Shown here piece by piece: positions 25,965-37,956 of a stretch of DNA of 64,000 nt (its first letter is position 1; each line of letters opens with the position of its first letter). Under the pieces are notes generated by a model. It made no database searches. It was given only the letters and a program-made list of their open reading frames with translations, and was not told the DNA's origin. A program made the translations under genes and the position numbers. The stretch spans positions 186,001 to 250,000 of the forward strand of contig NZ_LSIC01000073.1 of the NCBI RefSeq assembly GCF_001556045.1, given 5' to 3'. This DNA comes from Bradyrhizobium sp. CCH5-F6. GTDB lineage: Bacteria; Pseudomonadota; Alphaproteobacteria; Rhizobiales; Xanthobacteraceae.

Positions 25965-27350
25965 ATGACGACGATCGCTCCCGATCTGCGCATGGCCAGC
26001 GTGCAGCGGACCTATCCGCCGCGCGCCGCCGTCGTCAGCTGGATCTTCTTCGACTGGGCCGCGCAGCCCTATTTCACGCTGATCACGACTTTCGTTTTCG
26101 CCCCTTACTTCGCGACCAGCGTTGCGCCAAATCCCGCCACCGGCCAGTCGCTGTGGGCCTTCGCAATGGCCGCAGCGGGCCTTGCGATCGCGCTGCTGTC
26201 GCCGGTGCTGGGGGCCATCGCAGATGCGGCCGGCCGCAGGAAGCCGTGGATCGCAGGCTTCGGCGTGGTGCTGGTGCTGGCGTCCTGCACGCTGTGGATC
26301 GGCAAACCCGGCGATGACGCCGTCATTCCGTTGCTGCTCACCGCGGTCGCGCTCGCCAGCATCGGCGCCGAGTTCGCTACCGTCTTCAACAATGCAATGA
26401 TGCCGACCTTGGTGCCGCCTGAACGGATCGGCCGGCTCTCCGGCACCGGCTGGGCCACGGGCTACGTTGGCGGCATCGTCAGCCTGATCATCGTGCTCGG
26501 CTTCCTCGCCGCCAATCCCGGGACCGGCCGCACGCTGCTCGGCTTCGCGCCGTTGTTCGGGCTCGACCCCGTCACTCATCGGGGGGATCGTGCCGCCGGG
26601 CCGTTGACCGGACTATGGTTCATCATTTTCGTGACGCCGATGTTCCTGTTCACGCCGGATTATCCGGCGAAGCGACCGCTGCGCGAGGCGCTGAGGGAAG
26701 GTCTGTCCGAGCTGAAGCAATCGATCAAGCGACTGCCCAAGCAGAAGTCGCTCGCGGCATTCCTGCTCGCCAACATGATCTACACCGATGGACTGGTATC
26801 GCTGTTCGCGTTTGGGGGGATCTATGCCGCCGGCACGTTCGGTTGGCACACGATCCAGATCGGCACGTTCGGCATCATGCTCGCGGTCGCGGGCGCGTTA
26901 GGTGCATGGCTCGGTGGCAAGCTCGACGACCGCCTCGGGCCGAAGCGCGTCATCGCCGGCAGTCTCCTGGTCCTGCTGCTGGCGGTGGCCGCGATCCTGC
27001 TGGTCGACAAGGATAGCGTCCTGTTCGTCAAGACCGCGCCGCCGCAAGCCGGCGCTCCCCTGTTCTCGAGCGCGGCGGAGCGCGCCTATCTCGTGCTGGG
27101 CTGCTTGATCGGTGCAGCCGGCGGCCCGCTGCAGGCCGCCTCCCGCACGCTGCTGATCCGCCTCGCGCCGCAGGATCGCATCGCGCAATATTTCGGCCTG
27201 TTCGCGCTGACGGGGAAGGTGACGTCGTTCATCGGGCCGCTCTTGATCGGCACGATCACCGCGGTGACGGCGAGCCAGAAGGCCGGCATGGCCGTGCTGG
27301 TCGTGTTCTTCGTCGCGGGACTGGGACTGTTGATGCGGGTGCGGAAATAG
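25965..27350 (+). CDS. MFS transporter of the Atg22/UMF1 type
   Basis: 461 residues, about 12 transmembrane helices. The opening VSWIFFDWAAQPYFTLITTF and the FATVFNNAMMPTLVPPERIGRLSGTGWATGYVGG stretch are typical of the UMF1/Atg22 branch, which in yeast effluxes amino acids from the vacuole. Bacterial substrates are unknown. Divergent from the gamma-glutamyltransferase across 98 bases; an amino-acid or peptide-product export link is tempting but only inferred. Confidence 0.88.
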   Translation: MTTIAPDLRMASVQRTYPPRAAVVSWIFFDWAAQPYFTLITTFVFAPYFATSVAPNPATGQSLWAFAMAAAGLAIALLSPVLGAIADAAGRRKPWIAGFGVVLVLASCTLWIGKPGDDAVIPLLLTAVALASIGAEFATVFNNAMMPTLVPPERIGRLSGTGWATGYVGGIVSLIIVLGFLAANPGTGRTLLGFAPLFGLDPVTHRGDRAAGPLTGLWFIIFVTPMFLFTPDYPAKRPLREALREGLSELKQSIKRLPKQKSLAAFLLANMIYTDGLVSLFAFGGIYAAGTFGWHTIQIGTFGIMLAVAGALGAWLGGKLDDRLGPKRVIAGSLLVLLLAVAAILLVDKDSVLFVKTAPPQAGAPLFSSAAERAYLVLGCLIGAAGGPLQAASRTLLIRLAPQDRIAQYFGLFALTGKVTSFIGPLLIGTITAVTASQKAGMAVLVVFFVAGLGLLMRVRK

Positions 27351-27360
27351 CGGCACCACC

Positions 27361-27401
27361 GTCATTCCGGGGCGCGCCACCTGGCGCGAGCCCGGAATGA
27401 C
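27361..27401. repeat. Palindromic repeat between convergent genes, terminator-like
   Basis: GTCATTCCGGG-GCGCGCCA pairs with TGGCGCG-AG-CCCGGAATGAC. The GTCATTCCGGGG hairpin is one of the commonest intergenic repeats in Bradyrhizobium. It sits between the convergent transporter and purH genes and could terminate both. Confidence 0.75.
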
Positions 27402-27408
27402 AGCAAGC

Positions 27409-29001
27409 TCAATGCCTGAAGTGCCGCGTACCCGTGAAGACCATCGCGATGCCGTGCTCGTCGGCGGCCTTGATCACCTCGTCGTCGCGCATCGAGCCGC
27501 CGGGCTGCACCACGGCGGTGGCGCCGGCTTCGATGCAGGCGAGCATGCCGTCCGCGAACGGGAAGAACGCATCCGAGGCCACCACCGAGCCCTTGGTCAG
27601 CGGTTCGGCGAGCTTCAGCTCATGGGCCGCATCCTGCGCCTTGCGCGCCGCGATCCGTGCTGAATCCACCCGGCTCATCTGGCCCGCGCCGATGCCGACG
27701 GTGGCGAGATCCCTGGCGTAGATGATGGTGTTGGACTTGACGTGTTTTGCCACGCGGAACGCGAATTTCAGGTCGCGCATTTCCGCATCGGTCGGCGCAC
27801 GCCTGGTCACGACCTTGAAGGTCATGTCGTCGACCACGGCATTGTCGCGGCTCTGCACGAGGAGGCCGCCGGCCACCGTCTTGGCCGTGAGGCCGGGCGC
27901 GCGCGGGTCGGGCAGGCTGCCGGCGAGCAACAGGCGGAGGTTCTTCTTGCCGCCGATGATGGCGATCGCCTCCTCGCTGGCGTCCGGCGCGATGATCACC
28001 TCGGTGAAGATCTTCGTGATCTCGCGGGCCGTGTCGGCATCGAGCGGACGGTTCATCGCGATGATGCCGCCGAACGCGGACGTGGAATCGCAAGCCAGCG
28101 CCCTGCGATAGGCCTCGACGAGGTTCGATCCCTCCGCGACGCCGCAGGGATTGGCGTGCTTGACGATGACGCAGGCCGCGGTGCGCTCGGCGTCGAACTC
28201 GCCGATGCATTCATAGGCCGCGTCGGTGTCGTTGATGTTGTTGTAGGAGAGCTCCTTGCCCTGGAGCTGCCGTGCGGTGGAGACGCCCGGACGCTTGTCG
28301 GGCGTCGCGTAGAACGCCGCGGTCTGGTGCGGGTTCTCGCCGTAGCGCAACGACTGGATCAGCCGGCCGCCGAAGGCGCGGAAGTCGGGCGCATCGATCT
28401 CGAGCTGGCGGTTGAACCAGTTCGAGATCGCGGCATCATACGCCGCGGTGCGGGCATAGGCCTTCGCGGCAAGGCGCCGGCGCAGTTTCAGCGTGGTCGC
28501 GCCCTTGTTGGCGGCGAGCTCGTCGAGCACGGACTGATAGTCCTGCGCTTCGACCACCACGGCGACGTCGTCATGGTTCTTTGCGGCTGCGCGGATCATC
28601 GCGGGACCGCCGATGTCGATGTTCTCGATGCAATCCTCGAAGCCGGCGCCCTTCTCGACGGTGGCTTCGAACGGATAGAGATTGACGACCAAGAGATCGA
28701 TCGGCGCGATGTCATGCGCCTTCATCGCTTCGGCATGGTCCTTGTTGTCCCGGATCGCGAGCAGGCCGCCGTGGACCTTCGGATGCAGCGTCTTGACGCG
28801 GCCGTCCATCATCTCGGGGAAGCCGGTCAGCTCGGAAACGTCTTTCACCTCGAGGCCGGCCGCGGCAATGGCCTTGGCGGTGCCGCCGGTCGAGACCAGC
28901 TCGACACCGCGGGCGGCAAGCGCCTTTGCGAAATCGATCAGGCCGGTCTTGTCGGACACGGAGAGCAGGGCGCGGGTGACGCGGCGGGGATGGTCAGTCA
29001 T
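27409..29001 (-). CDS. purH: Bifunctional AICAR transformylase / IMP cyclohydrolase (PurH)
   Basis: 530 residues, the normal family length. N-terminal MGS-like IMP cyclohydrolase domain ([46 protein letters not shown]), C-terminal AICARFT domain with [11 protein letters not shown] and DAFFPFADG. Catalyses the last two steps of IMP synthesis. Start at ATG 29001 is chosen with AGAGGATC upstream; an upstream in-frame TTG at 29007 is less likely. It lies downstream of the heparinase-family gene and rsmB in the order usual in Rhizobiales. Confidence 0.97.
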   Translation of the reverse strand: MTDHPRRVTRALLSVSDKTGLIDFAKALAARGVELVSTGGTAKAIAAAGLEVKDVSELTGFPEMMDGRVKTLHPKVHGGLLAIRDNKDHAEAMKAHDIAPIDLLVVNLYPFEATVEKGAGFEDCIENIDIGGPAMIRAAAKNHDDVAVVVEAQDYQSVLDELAANKGATTLKLRRRLAAKAYARTAAYDAAISNWFNRQLEIDAPDFRAFGGRLIQSLRYGENPHQTAAFYATPDKRPGVSTARQLQGKELSYNNINDTDAAYECIGEFDAERTAACVIVKHANPCGVAEGSNLVEAYRRALACDSTSAFGGIIAMNRPLDADTAREITKIFTEVIIAPDASEEAIAIIGGKKNLRLLLAGSLPDPRAPGLTAKTVAGGLLVQSRDNAVVDDMTFKVVTRRAPTDAEMRDLKFAFRVAKHVKSNTIIYARDLATVGIGAGQMSRVDSARIAARKAQDAAHELKLAEPLTKGSVVASDAFFPFADGMLACIEAGATAVVQPGGSMRDDEVIKAADEHGIAMVFTGTRHFRH

Positions 29002-29165
29002 GAGCAAGATCCTCTGTCTTAGGAGTGTCTATGCCCAGGCGCGCGGCGGTGATGTCCCGCGCTTCCCGATGGTGCTCCATCCAAGGTCGCCAGTCGCGCG
29101 AGCGCGTGCTCGATAGCAGCTTTCGGCCGGTTTCACAACGCCGGACAGGACTGACGAACGTGTCT

Positions 29166-30923
29166 CTACAGCGGTAGTTCCGGCTCCCGCCGCGCGTTGC
29201 GCCGGGCATTCGTGACCGTCGGCGACGCCGTGGAGCGCACAAAACTCCAGCGGATCGAGGGGGCCTGACGGGCGTCCTGACGGATCACGATCTGGGCGGT
29301 GCGGCGCGGCCCGTCATTGCCGGCCAGGAACACGCTGTCCTCGAGGTCGACCTTGTCGTCGAGCGCCTCGAAGGTCCAGACGTCGCGGTTCGGCAGCACC
29401 AGCATCACGCCGCGAGCGTCCGACAGCCGGCTCGCTTTCACCGCCGGATGCAGGTGGAAGCGCAGCGCGAAATCGGCATCCGCGCCCTTGAAGCGTCCGC
29501 CCTGCGGCGGCGACAGCGTGTCCTCGCCATCGATGCGTGCGCCGTCATTGGCGATCATCAGCACGCGGCGGTGGATTGCCCCGAACTTGGCGAGATAGCC
29601 GTCATGTGAGGTCGTCAGCAGCGTGCCGTTCTGCACGATCTCGCGATAGCTCTCGACCTGGACGGGTCCGCTGGTGATGGGGGCGCCGTGCAAGAGCCGC
29701 TTCATCGCCGACATCTCGACGAACTGGCATGACGAGGTCTCGTGATAGGTCAGCGTCGAATGCGCCGCCGTGCTGCGTGCGAACGGCCGCCAATTGTCGC
29801 GGCCCGTGGTCGGCATGCCGCAATTGCTGACGATGCGGCTGATGCCGGAAGATAGCTCGAACGACAGGCAGCCGGCATGGGCATCGTGGCTGACGCCGGC
29901 CGGCGGCGGTGGGCCGGTGTCGATGATCAACGTGGTCTGGCCGGCATCGAGGCGCTGGAAGCCGGTATGCGGCATGTTCGCCATCGGCGCGCCGTGGGTG
30001 TCGTCATAGGCGAGCAGCGTGGCGAGCAGGTCCGAAGACGTCGCGCTCATGCCGTTGAACAGGGCGAAATTGCCGTCACCGTGCCGGAAGAAGCGCAGCA
30101 TCGGCATCATGCGGTCGATCGCGTTGAGCAACGCCGGCGGCGGCGCGATGTTGCGTGCGGCAAACGTCTGCCGCAGCGGCAGCAGGTCGATCAGGAGCTC
30201 GATCAGCGCACCCGGATTGCGGGAGATGTGTCCCCCGTCGGGCAGGATCTGCCGCTGCAATTCGTCGGACAGCTTCTTGGAGGCGCTGCGGATGTGGCGC
30301 GTCTGGTTGGCGAGACACAGGGCCGCGTAGCACAGCGCGATCAGCACCTGGAGCTTCGGCACTCCGTCCGGAATGTCGACCATCGTGTAGCGCAGGAAGC
30401 GGATCTCGCGGGCCAGGGCGCGCAGATAGCGGCGGTAGAATTTGTTGTCGGTCTCGCTCAGCACCAGCGGCGCCTGCGACAGCAGCGAGATCACGCGCCG
30501 GGCCAGCACGTCGGCGCGGCGCGCGACGGGGCGGCGCTTGTTGGCGGGGTTGGCGATCCAGTCCTCGATGAGCGCGCGCGCATTCGCCCGCGTCAGCGCG
30601 GTGTCGGCGGCGCGCAAATGACGCAACCAGCCGAAGCCGAGCAGCGCGACCTCCCAATCCTCCGACGGTGGTTCGAGATCGAAGATCGATCGTCCGTGGC
30701 AATTGACGATCTTGCCGGCGAAGACGAAGCGGCCGGCATAGATCTCGGCGGCGCGGGTCGCGTCCGCGGTGCGCAGGTCGTGGGGCGCGATGATCAGCCG
30801 GTCGGTGCGGCCGGGCCAGACCCGCGAGAGCGTCACGGAACCACCGCTCGCGCGCGCGAGCATGTTCCGCGCGAAGCGGTTCATGACCAGCGTCGAGATA
30901 TGTCTGCGGTGAGCGACCGACAC
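29166..30923 (-). CDS. Heparinase II/III family protein
   Basis: 585 residues. N-terminal helical (alpha/alpha toroid) region with FNGMSATSSDLLATLL, C-terminal beta-sandwich typical of heparinase II/III proteins (DAHAGCLSFELSSG, STAAHSTLTYHETSS, LRFHLHPAVKA). Family enzymes are polysaccharide lyases, but this alphaproteobacterial group next to rsmB and purH has no established substrate; no obvious signal peptide. GTG start with AAGG upstream. It could act on a cell-envelope or exopolysaccharide, which is inference. Confidence 0.88.
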   Translation of the reverse strand: MSVAHRRHISTLVMNRFARNMLARASGGSVTLSRVWPGRTDRLIIAPHDLRTADATRAAEIYAGRFVFAGKIVNCHGRSIFDLEPPSEDWEVALLGFGWLRHLRAADTALTRANARALIEDWIANPANKRRPVARRADVLARRVISLLSQAPLVLSETDNKFYRRYLRALAREIRFLRYTMVDIPDGVPKLQVLIALCYAALCLANQTRHIRSASKKLSDELQRQILPDGGHISRNPGALIELLIDLLPLRQTFAARNIAPPPALLNAIDRMMPMLRFFRHGDGNFALFNGMSATSSDLLATLLAYDDTHGAPMANMPHTGFQRLDAGQTTLIIDTGPPPPAGVSHDAHAGCLSFELSSGISRIVSNCGMPTTGRDNWRPFARSTAAHSTLTYHETSSCQFVEMSAMKRLLHGAPITSGPVQVESYREIVQNGTLLTTSHDGYLAKFGAIHRRVLMIANDGARIDGEDTLSPPQGGRFKGADADFALRFHLHPAVKASRLSDARGVMLVLPNRDVWTFEALDDKVDLEDSVFLAGNDGPRRTAQIVIRQDARQAPSIRWSFVRSTASPTVTNARRNARREPELPL

Positions 30924-31041
30924 GCCTTGCCTTGATGGGGGAGAGGATCAGTGACGAATCCTTATTAATCCCAAAATCGGTCGTCTGACACCACCTTGAA
31001 CGGCGCGAATCAGCGCCCCGGTCGCAAAATCCAGTGCAAAA

Positions 31042-32388
31042 TCAGGATTTAACGAGCCGGGCCGCGAAAAATCCGTCGAGGCCGCCGAGCTTGGGATCGG
31101 CGTTCGGCAGATGGCAGGGCAGGGTGCGAAGATCGCCGTCCCGGTTGAGGATTTCGTCGAGTCCCGCCACCTCCGACGCCTCGATGGGGACGCGGCGAAG
31201 CGCAGGCTCGGCGGCGAGCAGCGCTGCCACGGCCTGCTCGCCCTCCTCGGGTTCCAGCGAACAAGTGCAGTAGATCAGCGTCCCGCCCGGCTTGAGCAGC
31301 GACATCGATTTCCGCAGCAGCCGCTGCTGGAGTGCGGCCAGGGCGGCGATGTCGGATTCCTGCCGCAGCCATGCCACGTCGGGATGCCGGCGGATCGTGC
31401 CGGTCGAGGTACAGGGCGCGTCGATCAGGATACCGTCGAAGGCCTCGGCCGGACCGGCCCATTCCACGGCGTCAGCGACGACGGTCTCGGCCTGGAGCGA
31501 CAGCCGGGCAAGATTTTCGCGCAAACGTGCCACCCGGGCGGGCGAGCGGTCGATGGCCGTGACATGCGCGCCGGCATAGGCCAGCTGCGCGGTCTTGCCG
31601 CCGGGCGCGGCGCAGAGATCTGCAATGGATTTGCCATTGACGTCGCCGAACAGGCGGGCGGGCAACGCAGCGGCGGCGTCCTGGACCCACCATTGTCCTT
31701 CGGCGAATCCAGGCAGCATGGTCACCGAACCGTGCAGCAGCATCCGCACCGTTCCCGTCGGCAGCGTCTCGCCATGAAGGCGGCTCGCCCATTGTGCGGG
31801 ATCCGACTTCACCGTCAGATCCAGCGAAGGCTCGTGGCCGAGCGCCAGCGCCATGTCGCGTGCGGTCGCCTCGCCATAATGCGCGCTCCAGCGCGCAAAC
31901 AGCCATGGCGGCAGATCCAGCGATTGCGTCGCGACCTCCTCGATCAGCCCCTTGCCCTCGCGCGCGCAGCGGCGCAGCACGGCGTTGACGAGGCCGGCAT
32001 AGCGCGCCGCGCGGCGGTCGGATTGCACGAGGCGAACGGAGAGATCGACCGCCGCGTGATCCGGCACGTCCATCCAGAGGATCTGGGCGGCGCCGATCAA
32101 GAGCGCGCTCTGCGCGCGCGGCGCGTCGGAGGGAATACCCTTGTCGAGCAGGCGGGACAGCACATGGCCGAGCGTGCCGAGCCGGCGCAGCACCGTGGCG
32201 ACGAGGCGTCGCATCAGCGCACGGTCGCGATCGGCCAGCGTCTTCAGTCCGGGATGGGCGCCGCTGCCGTCGAGTTGGTCGTCAAGCGTGCGGTGCTTGT
32301 GCAGCACGCCGTCGACGATGTCGGCGGCAATCCGCCGTGCCGCAAGACCAGGCACTTCGGATGGAGGGACGAAACGTTGAGATGGCAT
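31042..32388 (-). CDS. rsmB: 16S rRNA m5C967 methyltransferase-type protein RsmB
   Basis: 448 residues: N-terminal NusB-like RNA-binding domain (ARRIAADIVDGVLHKHRTLDD..., QSALLIGAAQILWM), then the Rossmann methyltransferase with SAM loop DLCAAPGGKTAQLA, the DAPCTSTGTIRRHPD motif and the catalytic Cys motif YCTCSLEPEEGE. It methylates cytosine in 16S rRNA. The upstream-extended frame to 32475 is rejected: MPSQRFVPPSE is the usual opening. Divergent from the SDHAF4-like gene. Confidence 0.93.
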   Translation of the reverse strand: MPSQRFVPPSEVPGLAARRIAADIVDGVLHKHRTLDDQLDGSGAHPGLKTLADRDRALMRRLVATVLRRLGTLGHVLSRLLDKGIPSDAPRAQSALLIGAAQILWMDVPDHAAVDLSVRLVQSDRRAARYAGLVNAVLRRCAREGKGLIEEVATQSLDLPPWLFARWSAHYGEATARDMALALGHEPSLDLTVKSDPAQWASRLHGETLPTGTVRMLLHGSVTMLPGFAEGQWWVQDAAAALPARLFGDVNGKSIADLCAAPGGKTAQLAYAGAHVTAIDRSPARVARLRENLARLSLQAETVVADAVEWAGPAEAFDGILIDAPCTSTGTIRRHPDVAWLRQESDIAALAALQQRLLRKSMSLLKPGGTLIYCTCSLEPEEGEQAVAALLAAEPALRRVPIEASEVAGLDEILNRDGDLRTLPCHLPNADPKLGGLDGFFAARLVKS

Positions 32389-32576
32389 GCGGAAGCAAGG
32401 TTCTGAGCGAGCGGCAGTTCCGCCGCAATCGGCGCATGCCTTGAGAACCCGATCTCTGGCATGCGAATATGCCAAATGTAAGAATCGCTTGCGGGTTTTT
32501 CAGCCCTTCGAGCCGATTTCAGGAATGCGTTATTGGGCATCGCGTTGCGCCCGGTCCTGCGCTAGAAAGCCTGACG

Positions 32577-32780
32577 ATGAGCGACCAGTCTTCCGTTCCC
32601 GATCGCAAGCCGTTATCGCCGGCTGCCCAGCGCGCGCTGGCCGAAGCCGAAGCGCGCCGGCAGGCGGCGGCTGCCCAGGCAAAGGACGAGGCCAGGGCGA
32701 AGGAGTTGCAGGGGCCGAAGGGCCCCGAGCCCACCCGCTACGGCGATTGGGAGCGCAAGGGCATCGCTTCCGACTTTTGA
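32577..32780 (+). CDS. DUF1674 / SDHAF4-like protein
   Basis: 67 residues, highly charged and Ala/Glu-rich, ending in the signature GPEPTRYGDWERKGIASDF that defines DUF1674. The eukaryotic homologue SDHAF4 is a chaperone that binds flavinylated SdhA before succinate dehydrogenase assembly, so the same job is likely here, though the sdh genes are not in the window. Start at ATG 32577; the longer frame is unsupported. Confidence 0.9.
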   Translation: MSDQSSVPDRKPLSPAAQRALAEAEARRQAAAAQAKDEARAKELQGPKGPEPTRYGDWERKGIASDF

Positions 32781-32851
32781 AGTCGCCGCTTCACGCGCGC
32801 TCCTTACAAGCCACCTTGCCGGTTCAGCCGACTCAGCCCTAGCGTGCGCGG

Positions 32852-33442
32852 ATGTCGCGCTTCGATCCCAGCCGTCCATACCGGACTTCATACAGCGGCT
32901 CGCCGTTCGGCCGTCGCTTCTCCGGACTGTTGCCGTGGATGTTCGTGGTCGGCGTTGTCACGGCCGTGGTGCTCGGCTTCCGCCAGGGAACGATCTGGCC
33001 TGTTCCGCGAGTGAATGACGAACAATCGCGCGATGCCGAAATCATCCTGCAGCAGTCCGGCGCGGCTGGCGCTCGTCAACCGATCGAGGTCATTCGCACC
33101 GTCGATGGCGACACGTTTCTGGCGCGCGTGCATCAGCCCAATGGTGCTGATCTCGTCGCGCGTGTTCGGCTGCGCGGCATCGATGCGCCCGAACTGAAGG
33201 CGTCCTGCCAGGAGGAGCTGGACAAGGCCGAAGCTGCGGCCCGCGCACTGCGCGATCTGCTCGGTCAGGGCGGCGTGACGATCACCAATCTCGGTTCCGA
33301 CAAATACGGTCGTGTTCTCGCCGACGTCGCCACCCGGAAGACTGCGAGCGTTGCGGCGGCATTGGTCGCAGGCGGTTTCGTACGCAGTTACAATGGCGGC
33401 CATCGCAACGGCTGGTGCGCGCGCGGCTGGCGCTTCTGGTAA
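32852..33442 (+). CDS. Membrane-anchored thermonuclease (SNase) family protein
   Basis: 196 residues: one transmembrane segment near residues 27-45 (LLPWMFVVGVVTAVVLGF), then an OB-fold SNase domain with VIRTVDGDTFLARV, RVRLRGIDAPELKASC and DKYGRVLADV, which hold the metal-binding Asp and the Arg/Glu/Arg catalytic set. It would cut nucleic acid on the periplasmic side. It follows the SDHAF4-like gene by 71 bases. A family relative without nuclease activity cannot be excluded. Confidence 0.88.
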   Translation: MSRFDPSRPYRTSYSGSPFGRRFSGLLPWMFVVGVVTAVVLGFRQGTIWPVPRVNDEQSRDAEIILQQSGAAGARQPIEVIRTVDGDTFLARVHQPNGADLVARVRLRGIDAPELKASCQEELDKAEAAARALRDLLGQGGVTITNLGSDKYGRVLADVATRKTASVAAALVAGGFVRSYNGGHRNGWCARGWRFW

Positions 33443-33467
33443 CAAAAAGCCGCGTCGGTGACGCGGC
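33442..33467 (-). terminator. Terminator between convergent SNase and L,D-transpeptidase genes
   Basis: GCCGCGTC-GGT-GACGCGGC (33449-33467). On the minus strand the hairpin is followed by TTTTTGTT, a good rho-independent terminator for the transpeptidase; on the plus strand only CTCTTC follows, so it may also work weakly for the nuclease. Confidence 0.8.
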
Positions 33468-33493
33468 CTCTTCATCCTGGCTGTTTCAGGCGG

Positions 33494-34009
33494 TCAGCGC
33501 GTGACGACCACCGTCGTGCCGACGGAGACGCGGCCATAGAGATCGGTGATGTCGTCGTTGAGCATGCGGATGCAGCCATAGGAGACGAAGCCGCCGATCG
33601 AGCCCGGCACATTTGTACCGTGGATCGCATATTCACCGCCGGCCAACGTCATCGCCGCAACGCCCATCGGGTTGCGCGGCGAGCCGCCCGGAATGACGTC
33701 GGGGATATTGGGCTTGTCGCGCTTCACCTCGGCAGGCGGCGCCCAGGCCGGATTGAGATATTTGCCGTCGATCTTCGTCGTGCCGGCCCATTGCTTGCCG
33801 GCCTTGCCGACGCCGACCGGATAGCGCACGGCGTGGCCGTTATCGAGGATGAGATAGAGCCGCCGCTCGCTGGTCTTGACCACGATGGTGCCCGGCGAAT
33901 AGTCGGCCAGGTGCGCGCCCACCAGCTCCGGCCGCGCCTCTGCCGCCGTCGACATCAAGACCCCGGCCCCGATGGTGGCGGCCAGCGCCACCGCAATCCT
34001 CATCGACAT
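33494..34009 (-). CDS. L,D-transpeptidase (YkuD/ErfK family)
   Basis: 171 residues with a signal peptide (MSMRIAVALAATIGAGVLMS, cleavage near AEARPE). The YkuD domain is complete: GTIVVKTSERRLYLIL, YAIHGTNVPGSIGG and the catalytic VSYGCIRMLNDD with its Cys. Such enzymes form 3-3 peptidoglycan crosslinks or attach proteins to peptidoglycan in the periplasm. At this size it is a minimal enzyme without a binding module. Start has GGGGAAG upstream. Confidence 0.93.
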   Translation of the reverse strand: MSMRIAVALAATIGAGVLMSTAAEARPELVGAHLADYSPGTIVVKTSERRLYLILDNGHAVRYPVGVGKAGKQWAGTTKIDGKYLNPAWAPPAEVKRDKPNIPDVIPGGSPRNPMGVAAMTLAGGEYAIHGTNVPGSIGGFVSYGCIRMLNDDITDLYGRVSVGTTVVVTR

Positions 34010-34438
34010 CGATGCTTCCCCTTGCCCTAAAACGGATCGCTCAAAATTACGCAGAACCCGGCAATCGCCGCGCCAGGCCCTCATAGCGCTCATTCTTAAC
34101 CGCGCCTGTTAACCGGATGGTTTCCACGCACGGCCGCCGAGGGCCAGCCAGCAGCGGGAACAAAGGAAATGTTCGAAATAAAGTAAATGACATGAAAACA
34201 ACACTTGGCGGGAAAGGTGCCGGACGCGGCAGGGCAGTCCTGACAAGTGTGTGAGGATGTGAACGGCCGTTGTTTCGAGGAGGCGTTGGCGCGAAAGGCA
34301 GCCCTGGCCCGCACGCACAGCAGCGCCTTGACGCTGCTGTGCGTGGAGCCGGAACACGGCTTCTTCATGCGGCTGGGTAACCCCGGTTCAGCAGCGCATC
34401 ACTTACGGGCTGCGCTGCGTCCGCGGCACGAGAGCGGC
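34010..34438. other. Intergenic region with a strong hairpin
   Basis: 429 bases without a supported gene between the transpeptidase start and the acsA stop. It contains a perfect 14-bp inverted repeat, CACGCACAGCAGCG (34312-34325) against CGCTGCTGTGCGTG (34332-34345), with a 6-base loop and no T tract on either side. AT-rich sequence around 34160-34200 could hold promoters or a small RNA gene. The transpeptidase promoter must lie at the left side. Confidence 0.5.
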
Positions 34439-36385
<1,947 letters not shown>

Positions 36386-36774
36386 GCTTCCCTCCACATG
36401 CGGCAGGCCGAACGCCAGCGATCGGCGAGCCGACTTGATCATTGACTGATTATGCGTCGGGCTAACCGGACCCGACAAGGAGCACAAGCTGGACCTTCGG
36501 CGGGCTGTCGGCCATGCGGAGGATCAAGGCCGCCCGCTGCGACTGTCGCAGATTTGAAACAGGCCTTTTCGGTGTTTACCCCGTTGCGTGGAACGGGCCG
36601 GCGCAGAGCCTCATGCAGCGCTAGAGGTATTTAGCAACCTCCCTTCACTGATTCGGGACTCGCAATGCGGTTCGGAACACCCTAAATGGCCAACCCGGGC
36701 CCAAAGAGACCCCTCGGAACAAAAATCAGAACAGCGGCATTGAACGATAACAGGCAGGGCTAAGGCATAAAGCT
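36386..36774. other. Divergent promoter region acsA / topoisomerase IB
   Basis: 389 bases with no supported gene. It should contain the acsA promoter on the left and the topoisomerase promoter on the right. No clear operator, repeat or riboswitch was recognised. Confidence 0.4.
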
Positions 36775-37941
36775 ATGATGGATCAGCAGAATCTCGGGAC
36801 GATGCGGCCCGCTTCAGCCGATCCTGCGGCCATTGCGCTGGCCAAAGCCCTCGGACAATGGCCCAAACCGACGGGTTTCAGGCGCCCCAGCCCGAAAAAG
36901 ACGTTCGATACGGCGCCGGCGACGGTCGAGGCGCTCGCCAAGGAGCACGGCCTGCGGCTGGGCGACCAGAACGAGCTGACCATCCGGCGCGTCAAGCGCG
37001 GCAAGGGCTACTCCTTCGTCCGCCCCAACGGCGCGCATATCCGCGATGCCCGCACCATCCGCCGCCTGCATGCCATGGCGGTGCCGCCGGCCTATCGCGA
37101 GGTTCGCTACTCGGCCGATCCGAATTCGCATCTCCAGGCGGTGGGACGCGATGCCGCGGGCCGGCTGCAATACCGCTATCACGCCGATTGGGAGAAGGTC
37201 CGCGAGCACCGCAAGGCGCATCGCCTGGAAAAGCTCGTCGGGGCGCTGCCAAAAATCCGGCGCAAGGTCTCGGCGTTCCTGTCGGGCGACGAGCCGACGC
37301 GTGAGTTCGCGCTCTCGGCCGTGATCGAGCTGATCGCGCGGACCGCGATCCGCCCCGGCAACGAGTCCTATGCCCGTCTCAACGGCACCCGCGGCGCAAC
37401 CACGCTGCTGAAATCCAACGTCACGCTCGAGGACGACTGCTTCGTGCTGACCTTCAAGGCGAAGGGCGGCAAGGCTGTGCGGAAGGAGTGCGACGCGGCC
37501 AAGCTGGTGCGTGCCATCGGCATCCTGCAGGCCGTCCCCGGCAAACGCATGTTCCAGTACCGCGATGCCTACGGCGTCGTGCGCGCGGTCAGCACCACCC
37601 AGGTCAATGCGTTTCTGCGCGAGATCGCCGGCATCAAGATCTCGCTCAAGGATTTTCGTACGTTGATGGCGTCCGCCGTCGTGGTGGAATCGCTGTCACG
37701 GATCACGCCAGCCACCAGCCAGCGCGGCCGCAAGAAGCAGGTGCTGGACGCAATCCGCGCCGCCGCAGACAAGCTTTCCAACACGCCGGCGATCTGCCGC
37801 AAGAGCTACGTCCACGACACCATCGTCACCGCATTTGAAGAGGGCATCCTCGAGCGCTTCGCCGCGACCATGAAGGGCCAGCGCTCCCAGGCGAGGCGCG
37901 AGCAGCTGCTGGCGCAGGTGGTGGCGACCGTCGCGGTGTGA
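36775..37941 (+). CDS. DNA topoisomerase IB (poxvirus-like)
   Basis: 388 residues. Bacterial type IB topoisomerase: N-terminal domain with GYSFVRPNGAHIRDARTIRR and VPPAYREVRYSADPNSHLQA, catalytic domain with IRPGNESYARLNGTRGATTL, FKAKGGKAVRKE, LKDFRTLMASAVVV and the active-site Tyr in CRKSYVHDTI. It nicks one strand by a 3'-phosphotyrosyl bond and relaxes supercoils without ATP. Two adjacent ATGs are possible starts. Convergent with the EVE-protein gene across a repeat. Confidence 0.93.
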   Translation: MMDQQNLGTMRPASADPAAIALAKALGQWPKPTGFRRPSPKKTFDTAPATVEALAKEHGLRLGDQNELTIRRVKRGKGYSFVRPNGAHIRDARTIRRLHAMAVPPAYREVRYSADPNSHLQAVGRDAAGRLQYRYHADWEKVREHRKAHRLEKLVGALPKIRRKVSAFLSGDEPTREFALSAVIELIARTAIRPGNESYARLNGTRGATTLLKSNVTLEDDCFVLTFKAKGGKAVRKECDAAKLVRAIGILQAVPGKRMFQYRDAYGVVRAVSTTQVNAFLREIAGIKISLKDFRTLMASAVVVESLSRITPATSQRGRKKQVLDAIRAAADKLSNTPAICRKSYVHDTIVTAFEEGILERFAATMKGQRSQARREQLLAQVVATVAV

Positions 37942-37956
37942 TGCGCATCCGGCATC

